14,858 nucleotides of DNA from NCBI GenBank assembly GCA_965652645.1, contig CBFGXE010000056.1:1-14858 (forward strand), written 5' to 3'. Every line of letters begins with the position of its first letter. The first letter of the stretch is position 1. A program made the translations under genes and the position numbers. A model generated the notes under the pieces. The model ran no database searches. It saw nothing but the letters and a program-made list of their open reading frames with translations, and was not told the DNA's origin. This document shows, piece by piece, positions 6,316 to 11,800 of this stretch. The stretch is from ZC4RG30 sp965652645. GTDB lineage: Bacteria; Pseudomonadota; Gammaproteobacteria; Steroidobacterales; Steroidobacteraceae.

Positions 6316-6966
6316 TCAGCCCTGCTGCAGGAAGCCCTGCACCTGCTGCTGCAGTTCCACCAGCCGGCCGTGGAAGAAGTGTCCCACGCCGGGCAGCACC
6401 GAAAGGCGCGGCGCGGGCGTGATGCGTCCGGCCCACTCGATCACCAGTGCGCCATCAATCACTTCGTCCGCATCGCCCTGCACGATCAGCCAGGGGCAGT
6501 CCGGAACCTCGATGTCGCGCGGGTCGCTGAAGTCACGACCCAGCGCCGGGGCAACCGTGACCAGCCTGGCCACCTCGCCGGCCGCCGCTTGCCGGCTGGC
6601 ACGCAGCGCGATGATGCCGCCGAAGGAGAATCCCGCGAGCCACAGTTGTGCACCGGGCCAACGCTGTCGCCCCGCGGCGACAGCAGCCAGTGCATCATCC
6701 ACCTCACCCTTGCCCGAGTCGAAACTGCCGGCACTGGCGCCCACGCCGCGGAAGTTGAAACGGATGGTGGGCACGCCCAGCGCATGCGCCGTGCGCACCA
6801 GCGTGGTCACCACCTTGTTGTTCATGGTGCCGGCGTGCAGTGGATGTGGATGGCAGACCACCATGAAGGCCGCAGGCGAATCGGCTCCAGCGGGAGCCTC
6901 GACCACTGCCTCCAGCGCGCCCGCGGGCCCGGCCAGGACCAGGGGCTCGCTCGTCGGCGCCTTCAA
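6316..6966 (-). CDS. Alpha/beta hydrolase (COG2945-type), substrate unknown
   Basis: This 216-aa cytoplasmic alpha/beta-hydrolase has the usual length of the small COG2945 group. Motifs are HPHPLHAGTMNNKVV (39-53), RFNFRGVGAS with GSFDSGKGE (69-88), the nucleophile elbow GFSFG (112-116, S114), the acid in GDADEV (D167 or D165) and the catalytic histidine in GVGHFFHG (H196). The triad order is complete, so it should be an active esterase or thioesterase-like enzyme; the substrate is not known for the group. It starts at TTG 6966, overlapping the msrB stop as TTGA, with no clear ribosome site and no other start in frame upstream. It is therefore probably translationally coupled as the last gene of htpG-msrB-hydrolase. 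Confidence 0.88.
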   Translation of the reverse strand: MKAPTSEPLVLAGPAGALEAVVEAPAGADSPAAFMVVCHPHPLHAGTMNNKVVTTLVRTAHALGVPTIRFNFRGVGASAGSFDSGKGEVDDALAAVAAGRQRWPGAQLWLAGFSFGGIIALRASRQAAAGEVARLVTVAPALGRDFSDPRDIEVPDCPWLIVQGDADEVIDGALVIEWAGRITPAPRLSVLPGVGHFFHGRLVELQQQVQGFLQQG

Positions 6967-7361
6967 GTGACCGCGTCGCGCGGGCGGAATCCCAGCGACG
7001 CCGAGTTGATGCAGTAGCGCAGCCCCGTGGGCTCGGGCCCATCATCGAAAACATGGCCCAGGTGGGCCTCGCAGGCCGCGCAGGTCACCTCGGTGCGGAT
7101 CATGCCGTAGGAGGTATCGCGGTGCTGGTGGATACGGTCGCCGGCCAGCGGCAGCCAGAAGCTGGGCCAGCCGCAACCCGCGTCGAACTTGGTGCCTGAC
7201 TCGAACAGGTCGGTGCCGCAGCAGATGCAGTAGTAGGTGCCCGCAACCCAGTGCGCCGCGTATTCACCCGTGAAGGCGCGCTCGGTGGCCTTCTCCTGCG
7301 TGACCTGGAATTGCAACGGCGTCAGCCGGCGACGCAGCTCTTCGGGATCGGGCTTGCTCAT
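6963..7361 (-). CDS. msrB: Peptide-methionine (R)-S-oxide reductase MsrB
   Basis: This 132-aa enzyme reduces methionine-R-sulfoxide in proteins, repairing oxidative damage in the cytoplasm. The structural zinc is held by two CxxC pairs (C45/C48 in YCICCG and C94/C97 in TCAACEAHLGHVF). The catalytic cysteine is C117 in RYCINSASLGF, and the likely resolving cysteine is C63 in AGCGWPSF. FTGEY (30-34) and GWPSF are hallmark MsrB segments. It has no MsrA domain and no signal peptide. The ATG overlaps the htpG stop (ATGA) and its own stop overlaps the hydrolase TTG start, so chaperone and repair enzyme are made together. Confidence 0.96.
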   Translation of the reverse strand: MSKPDPEELRRRLTPLQFQVTQEKATERAFTGEYAAHWVAGTYYCICCGTDLFESGTKFDAGCGWPSFWLPLAGDRIHQHRDTSYGMIRTEVTCAACEAHLGHVFDDGPEPTGLRYCINSASLGFRPRDAVT

Positions 7362-9286
7362 TGCAGCAACTTCACCAGCAGGCTGTTGAGGCGCTTGAGG
7401 TATTCACCCGGGTTGGCCACCTGGCCGTGCTCGGTGAGCTGGGCCTGGTCGAACAGCAGCCGCGCCAGCTCGCCGAAGTCCTCGCCGCTGGCACCGGCGA
7501 GGCGCTTTACCAGCGGATGGGCCAGGTTCAGCTCCAGCTCGGGCTTCGAGGCCGGCATGTCGCGGCCGGCAGCGGCCAGCATGCGGCGCATGGCCTCGTT
7601 GAGCTCGTTGGCGCCGCGCGTGAGGCAGGCAGGAGACTCGGCCAGGCGCCGGCTGGCCTTCACGCCCGCCACGGCATCGCCCAGCTCCTGCTTCACGCGC
7701 TCGAACAGATCCTTGCTGGCAGGGTCTTCCTCCCCGGCCTTGCCGGCGGCCTTCTCGCCGCCCTCGATCTTCGAGAGGTCCAGCTCGCCGCGCGCGGCAT
7801 CCTGGAATTGCCGGCCCTCGAACTCGTGCAGCTGGCCCATGATCCAGGGATCGATGCGGTCGCCCAGCAGCAGCACCTCGACCTGCAAGGCGCGCAGCTG
7901 CTCGATGAACGGGCTGCTGCGGGCTGCGGCGCGGCTTTCGGCCACCACGTAGTAGATCTTCTCCTGGCCCGGGCGCATGCGCGCCACGTAGTCGGCCAGG
8001 GACACCTTGTCTTCGTCGCCGGCCTCATGGGTGCTGTTGAAGCGCAGCAGCGGCAGCAGCTTGTCCCGGTTGGCGTAGTCCTCGCCCACGCCCTCCTTGA
8101 GCACCTGGCCGAACTCCTTCCAGAAGCCGGCGTATTTCTCCGGCTCGTCCTTCGCCAGGCGGGCGATGAGGTCGAGCGCGCGCTTGGTGAGCGCGCCCTT
8201 CATCGCCTCCACTTCCGGGTCATTCTGCAGCAGCTCGCGCGATACGTTCAGCGGCAGGTCGGAGGAGTCGAGCACACCCTTGATGAAACGCAGGTACAGC
8301 GGCAGGAACTGTTCCGCGTCGTCCATGATGAACACGCGCTTCACGTGCAGCTTCAGGCCGCGGGCGGCATCGCGCTGGTACAGGTCGAAGGGGGCGCGCG
8401 CCGGGACGTAGAGCAGGCTGGTGTATTCGCGCTTGCCCTCCACCTTGTTGTGGCTCCAGGCCAGCGGGGCCTCGCTGTCATGGGAGATGTGGCTGTAGAA
8501 CTCGCGGTACTCGTCGTCGGTGATCCCGGTGCGCGGGCGGGTCCACAGCGCCTTGCCCTGGTTCACGGCCTCGTAGTCGAGGCTGGCCTCGCCGGTCTTC
8601 GGCATGTGCACGGGGAAGGCCAGGTGGTCGGAGTAGCGGCGCACCAGCGAGCGCAGGCGCCAGGTGTCGGCGAACTCCTTCGCGTCATCCTTCAGGTGCA
8701 GGATGACGGTGGTGCCGCGCGGGGCGTGCTCGATGGTCTCCACGGTGTATTCGCCATCGGCGGAGGAAGTCCAGCGCACGCCGGCGCTGGCGGGCTCGCC
8801 GGCCTTGCGGCTCAGCACTTCCACCTTGCTGGCCACGATGAAGGCGGAATAGAAGCCCACGCCGAACTGGCCGATGAGCTGCGAGTCCTTCGCGGCATCG
8901 CCGCTGAGGCGGCCCATGAACTCGGCCGTGCCGGACTTGGCGATGGTGCCGAGGTGGGCCACGGCCTCCTCGCGGGTCATGCCGATGCCGTTGTCGCGGA
9001 TGGACACGGTGCCGGCCTTGTCATCCGGGGTGATCCAGATGCCCAGCTCGCGCTCCTCGCCCGGCAGCTCCGGATTGGCGATGGCCAGGAAGCGCAGCTT
9101 GTCGTTGGCGTCGGAGGCGTTGGAAATCAGCTCGCGGAGGAAGATCTCGCGGTGGCTGTACAGCGAATGGATCATGAGCTTCAGCAGCTCACGCACCTCG
9201 GCCTTGAATCCCAGCGTTTCGGATGCGGCGGAGGCGCCGGAGGGGGCACCAGCCCCGTCCGGGGTGTTTTCTGCGGTCGTGGACAT
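7358..9286 (-). CDS. htpG: Molecular chaperone HtpG (bacterial Hsp90)
   Basis: From ATG 9286 this encodes 642 aa; the frame is open to a TTG at 9304. It is a dimeric ATP-dependent cytosolic chaperone. The N-terminal GHKL ATPase shows SNASDANDKLRF (55-66), DNGIGMT (98-104) and GQFGVGFYSAF (139-149), with GTTVILHL further on. The middle and C-terminal dimerisation domains are complete, and the length is close to the usual 620-640. An Ala/Gly/Pro-rich stretch of about 22 residues precedes the conserved ETLGF start of the fold, slightly longer than in E. coli. ATG 9286 is preferred over TTG because nothing upstream of it resembles conserved sequence. It heads a coupled operon with msrB and a hydrolase, behind a heat-shock-like promoter. 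Confidence 0.96.
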   Translation of the reverse strand: MSTTAENTPDGAGAPSGASAASETLGFKAEVRELLKLMIHSLYSHREIFLRELISNASDANDKLRFLAIANPELPGEERELGIWITPDDKAGTVSIRDNGIGMTREEAVAHLGTIAKSGTAEFMGRLSGDAAKDSQLIGQFGVGFYSAFIVASKVEVLSRKAGEPASAGVRWTSSADGEYTVETIEHAPRGTTVILHLKDDAKEFADTWRLRSLVRRYSDHLAFPVHMPKTGEASLDYEAVNQGKALWTRPRTGITDDEYREFYSHISHDSEAPLAWSHNKVEGKREYTSLLYVPARAPFDLYQRDAARGLKLHVKRVFIMDDAEQFLPLYLRFIKGVLDSSDLPLNVSRELLQNDPEVEAMKGALTKRALDLIARLAKDEPEKYAGFWKEFGQVLKEGVGEDYANRDKLLPLLRFNSTHEAGDEDKVSLADYVARMRPGQEKIYYVVAESRAAARSSPFIEQLRALQVEVLLLGDRIDPWIMGQLHEFEGRQFQDAARGELDLSKIEGGEKAAGKAGEEDPASKDLFERVKQELGDAVAGVKASRRLAESPACLTRGANELNEAMRRMLAAAGRDMPASKPELELNLAHPLVKRLAGASGEDFGELARLLFDQAQLTEHGQVANPGEYLKRLNSLLVKLLQ

Positions 9287-9323
9287 GCGGCCGGACTCTC
9301 TCAATCAGCGGGGAACCGCCGTG

Positions 9324-9352
9324 AGAATAGGGCCGCGGGCGCTTTAATCAAG
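9324..9352 (-). promoter_or_regulatory. htpG promoter, sigma-70 and sigma-32-like
   Basis: On the minus strand TTGATT (9351-9346) is followed after 16 bp by TATTCT (9329-9324), a fair sigma-70 promoter. The same bases read CTTGATT, 13 bp, CCCTATTC, close to the sigma-32 pattern CTTGAA...CCCCATnT. The expected start gives a leader of about 30 bases before ATG 9286. htpG is a classic heat-shock regulon gene. Confidence 0.6.
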
Positions 9353-9366
9353 GGGCCGGACGGCCC
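9353..9366 (-). terminator. Possible weak terminator after the small-ORF pair
   Basis: GGGCC and GGCCC pair around a 4-base loop, and the minus-strand transcript then runs CTTGATT. This is 18 bases past the stop of the 30-aa ORF and immediately upstream of the htpG -35. The T-tract is poor, so it may only slow polymerase or may be just GC-rich sequence. Confidence 0.25.
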
Positions 9367-9384
9367 GGACCTGCCCCGGAAGGG

Positions 9385-9477
9385 CTACCTGAGGCGGTTG
9401 CGCAGGCCCGGTACCGCGTACAGGCCCAGGCGCAGCCAGTCTTCCACCTCGTCCCAGATCAGCAGCAGCCGCTCCAT
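9385..9477 (-). CDS. Candidate 30-aa small protein
   Basis: A 30-codon ORF starts with ATG 9477, three bases past the stop of the 78-aa ORF. It begins MERLLLIWDEVEDW and ends LYAVPGLRNRLR. Codons use G/C at nearly every third position, as in the neighbouring genes. The peptide would be an amphipathic helix: leucine/tryptophan face, acidic middle (DEVED) and basic C-terminus. That composition is unlike translated noise, which here is rich in Arg/Ala/Pro. No strong ribosome site is visible, but translation could be coupled to the upstream ORF. It resembles no function I know. It could also be chance, since 30 codons is weak evidence. Confidence 0.45.
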   Translation of the reverse strand: MERLLLIWDEVEDWLRLGLYAVPGLRNRLR

Positions 9478-9480
9478 GGG

Positions 9481-9717
9481 CTACTTGCGGGTCGGGCGCG
9501 GGGCGACGTCGGATTCCCAGGACTGGCGGACCTTCTCCGACCAGTTCTTGTAGTTCGACCAGGTGTTCAGGTTGCGGCTGATGGCCGCATGGCGCCCGCG
9601 GCCGCGCTGCATGCGCGCGGACCACTCGGCGAAATGCTCGGAGGAACCGGGGGCGGGATGTTCACCCGTGGCGGCAATATCATCGCCCTGTGCTTCGTTC
9701 GACATAACCGCCACCAC
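9481..9717 (-). CDS. Small hydrophilic protein of unknown function
   Basis: This ORF encodes 78 aa, with no function recognised. The N-terminal third is acidic and probably disordered (SNEAQGDDIAATGEHP). The middle is basic (ARMQRGRGRHAAISRNLN). The C-terminal part is tryptophan-rich, TWSNYKNWSEKVRQSWES, likely helical. There is no signal peptide or membrane segment. Codon use matches real genes of the window, and GGAGGA lies five bases before GTG 9717, favouring that start; ATG 9705 (74 aa) is the alternative, with AAGGTGG upstream. It lies 61 bp downstream of ppnN and 3 bp before the 30-aa ORF on the same strand. Confidence 0.7.
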   Translation of the reverse strand: MVAVMSNEAQGDDIAATGEHPAPGSSEHFAEWSARMQRGRGRHAAISRNLNTWSNYKNWSEKVRQSWESDVAPRPTRK

Positions 9718-9730
9718 CTTTGTCCTCCAA

Positions 9731-9742
9731 CCTGCATGCAGG
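9731..9742. repeat. Perfect 12-bp palindrome upstream of the 78-aa ORF
   Basis: CCTGCATGCAGG is self-complementary and lies just upstream of the GGAGGA ribosome site of the 78-aa gene. It shares the octamer TGCATGCA with a palindrome at the L,D-transpeptidase promoter (11750-11761). It may be an operator or an mRNA hairpin in the leader. Confidence 0.5.
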
Positions 9743-9776
9743 GTAGGAAAGGTGCCGGTTAAATCGACAGGAACTG

Positions 9777-9788
9777 CGTCACGTGACG
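9777..9788. repeat. Perfect 12-bp palindrome at the end of ppnN
   Basis: CGTCACGTGACG is self-complementary and spans the ppnN stop codon (minus-strand TGA at 9781-9779). It has a CACGTG core. It lies about 60 bp upstream of the 78-aa ORF start, a possible position for a regulator. It is partly coding, so codon choice alone may explain it. Confidence 0.4.
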
Positions 9789-11191
9789 ATCCGATAGCAG
9801 GGCTTGTAGGCTGACCCCGGCAGCTTCATGCGGCCCTGCGACACGAACGCCGCAAGCAGTTCGTCCAGCAGCCGCATCAGTTCCGGGTCGCCGCTGATCT
9901 CGAACGGACCGTGGCGTTCTATGGCGGCAAGTCCGTGTTCCTTCACGTTGCCGGCGACGATGCCCGAGAAGGCCCGCCTGAGGTTCGCCACCAGCACATG
10001 CGGCGGCAGGTCGCGGTGCAGTTCCAGCGCCCGCATGCTCTCGTGCGTCACCAGGAAGGGATGCTGGAAGTCCTCGGGAATGCGCAGCAGCCAGTTGAAG
10101 GCGTAGGAGTCGCTGTTGGCGCGGCGCTGGCTGCGCACGCGCGCCACGTCGGTCACCAGCTGCCGCGCCACTGCCGGCGGGTCACCGATGATGATGTTGA
10201 GCCGGGCCATCGCCTCCTGGCCCACCGCGGCCTCCAGGAAACGGCGGATCTGCTCGAAATAGCCGGCACTGGACTGCGGCCCGGTGAGGATCACCGGCAG
10301 CTGCTGCTCCGCATTGGCCGGGTCCAGCAGGATGCCCAGCAGGTAGAGGATTTCCTCGGCCGTGCCCACGCCGCCGGGGAACACCACCACCGCATGTGCC
10401 AGCCGCACGAAGGCCTCCAGGCGCTTCTCGATGTCCGGCATGATGACCAGCTGGTTCACGATGGCGTTGGGCGGCTCGGCGGCGATGATGCCGGGTTCGG
10501 TGAGCCCGATGTAGCGGCCGGAGGCGATGCGCTGCTTGGCGTGGCCGATGGTGGCGCCCTTCATGGGCCCCTTCATGGCACCCGGGCCGCAGCCCGTGCA
10601 CACATCCAGGCCCCTGAGGCCCATCTCGTAACCCACCCGCTTGGTGTACTGGTATTCGGTCTCGTTGATCGAGTGGCCGCCCCAGCACACCACGAGGTTC
10701 GGCCGGATGCGGCGGTTGAGCACCTGCGCGTTGCGCAGCACGTGGAAGACGGTGTTGGTCAGGCCCGTGCCGGTGGAAAGGTCGAAACGCCCCCCCTGGA
10801 TCTCGTGGGTGATGTACACCACATCGCGCAGCACCGCGAACAGGTGCTCCTTGATGCCGTTGATCATCTGCCCGTCGACGAAGGCGCGGGCCGGCGCGTT
10901 GGTGATCTCCAGGCGGATGCCCCAGGGGTGGCGCACCACCCGCACCTGGAAGTCGCGGTACTGTTCGAACAGCTCCTTCGGGTTGTCGTTGTCGCTGCCG
11001 GAATTCAGCACCGCCAGCGCGCACTTGCGGAACAGGGGGTGGATGCCGCCGGCGTCGGAGTTCAGCAGCGCGTCGATCTCGGACTGCGACAGCATCTCCA
11101 GGCTGCCGCGCGGGCCGACACTGGCGTCCACCAGTTCGGGCAGTTCTATCGAAGCTTCCAGAGGGGGTCCCCCGCCATGCGCATCCGCCAT
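9779..11191 (-). CDS. ppnN: Pyrimidine/purine nucleotide 5'-monophosphate nucleosidase PpnN
   Basis: This 470-aa LOG-family enzyme cleaves nucleoside monophosphates to base plus ribose 5-phosphate. In E. coli, where the gene was called ygdH, it is activated by (p)ppGpp and links nucleotide salvage to stress. It aligns along its length with the E. coli protein as I recall it (454 aa). The N-terminal domain holds PRGSLEMLSQSEID (28-40). The Rossmann core has CWGGHSINE (169-177), GCGPGAMKGPMKGA (200-213) and the catalytic LOG motif PGGVGTAEE (272-280). The C-terminal domain ends with RMKLPGSAYKPCY. The ATG overlaps the L,D-transpeptidase stop by one base (TGATG), so it depends on that gene for translation; no ribosome site of its own is clear. 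Confidence 0.95.
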   Translation of the reverse strand: MADAHGGGPPLEASIELPELVDASVGPRGSLEMLSQSEIDALLNSDAGGIHPLFRKCALAVLNSGSDNDNPKELFEQYRDFQVRVVRHPWGIRLEITNAPARAFVDGQMINGIKEHLFAVLRDVVYITHEIQGGRFDLSTGTGLTNTVFHVLRNAQVLNRRIRPNLVVCWGGHSINETEYQYTKRVGYEMGLRGLDVCTGCGPGAMKGPMKGATIGHAKQRIASGRYIGLTEPGIIAAEPPNAIVNQLVIMPDIEKRLEAFVRLAHAVVVFPGGVGTAEEILYLLGILLDPANAEQQLPVILTGPQSSAGYFEQIRRFLEAAVGQEAMARLNIIIGDPPAVARQLVTDVARVRSQRRANSDSYAFNWLLRIPEDFQHPFLVTHESMRALELHRDLPPHVLVANLRRAFSGIVAGNVKEHGLAAIERHGPFEISGDPELMRLLDELLAAFVSQGRMKLPGSAYKPCYRIVT

Positions 11192-11730
11192 CAGGGCAGG
11201 ATGTCGATGGGCGTGTTGTTGTCGGTGAAGAGCCAGATCTCGAGCATGTCCGAGTTGCTGACCGCGATGCAGCCGTCGGTCCAGTCGCGGGTGTAGTAGT
11301 CCGGGTCGTGCTTCAGGCGGTTGGGCATGCCATGGATCATGATGGCGCCGCCCGGCTCCCAGCCATTGGCCCTGGCCCGCTGCAGGTCCCGCTCGCTGGG
11401 ATAGGACACCTGGATCGACAGGAAGAAGTCGCTGCGCGGGTTGCGCCGCGTGAGGTGGTAGCGGCCCTCGGGCGTGCGGAAGTCACCTTCACGCTCCTTG
11501 GGGCCCTGCGGCTGCAGTCCCAGCGAGACGCGGTAGCTGCGCAGCACCTGCTCGCCGTTCATCAGGTCCATGCGGCGCTCGCCCTTGCGGACCACCACGC
11601 GCGTGACCACTGGCATCTGCGCCAGCGAGACGGCATGCAACACGGGTGCGGGGGCGGTTTCCGGATGCGCCGCGCCCGCTGCGAACAGCGCCGCCCCCAG
11701 CAGCGCGAAAGCAGCCCTGCGCAGCTTCAA
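11191..11730 (-). CDS. L,D-transpeptidase (YkuD domain), periplasmic
   Basis: From TTG 11730 this encodes 179 aa; the frame is open to ATG 11787. The first residues, MKLRRAAFALLGAALFAAGAA, are a good Sec signal peptide. The YkuD domain contains GDFRTPEGRYHLTRRNP (82-98), the histidine motif IMIHGMPN (130-137) and the active-site motif DWTDGCIAVSNSDM with nucleophile C154. The common SHGCI form is replaced by TDGCI, as in the ErfK/YafK-like subgroup. It should form or cut 3-3 peptidoglycan crosslinks or attach proteins to the wall; which is unclear. TTG is chosen because the signal peptide starts there and a perfect TATAAT lies between ATG 11787 and this TTG. It overlaps ppnN by one base. Confidence 0.9.
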   Translation of the reverse strand: MKLRRAAFALLGAALFAAGAAHPETAPAPVLHAVSLAQMPVVTRVVVRKGERRMDLMNGEQVLRSYRVSLGLQPQGPKEREGDFRTPEGRYHLTRRNPRSDFFLSIQVSYPSERDLQRARANGWEPGGAIMIHGMPNRLKHDPDYYTRDWTDGCIAVSNSDMLEIWLFTDNNTPIDILP

Positions 11731-11749
11731 GATGCCTGACCTGCCAGCG

Positions 11750-11761
11750 ATTGCATGCAAT
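11750..11761. repeat. Perfect 12-bp palindrome at the L,D-transpeptidase promoter start region
   Basis: ATTGCATGCAAT is self-complementary and begins two bases after the minus-strand TATAAT, covering the expected transcription start. This is a usual place for a repressor operator. It shares the TGCATGCA core with the palindrome at 9731-9742. Confidence 0.5.
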
Positions 11762-11763
11762 GC

Positions 11764-11769
11764 ATTATA
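11764..11769 (-). promoter_or_regulatory. -10 box of the L,D-transpeptidase-ppnN operon
   Basis: A perfect TATAAT on the minus strand lies 33 bases before TTG 11730. TTGAGG at 11795-11790 is a -35-like hexamer but the 20-bp spacing is too long; no better one is seen, so an activator may be needed. Confidence 0.55.
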
Positions 11770-11800
11770 GGCAACCGGCGAGGCCATTCCCTCAACCGCA

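Noticed and set aside
9287..9304. TTG start six codons upstream for htpG
   Set aside because: There is no clear ribosome site, and the extra residues do not belong to the conserved HtpG fold. ATG 9286 is simpler.
7361..9553. Plus-strand open frame of about 730 codons opposite htpG
   Set aside because: It is the antisense shadow of htpG, with low-complexity composition (LALHLQ, VGQ, Arg/His) and no recognisable motif.
9344..9625. 93-codon minus-strand ORF overlapping the 78-aa and 30-aa ORFs
   Set aside because: Its translation is Arg/Pro/Ala-rich (typical of a shifted frame). The 78-aa frame has better codon bias and a ribosome site.
9911..11296. Plus-strand open frame of 461 codons opposite ppnN
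   Set aside because: PpnN on the other strand is unmistakable over its full length. The opposite translation is His/Gly/Val-rich noise.
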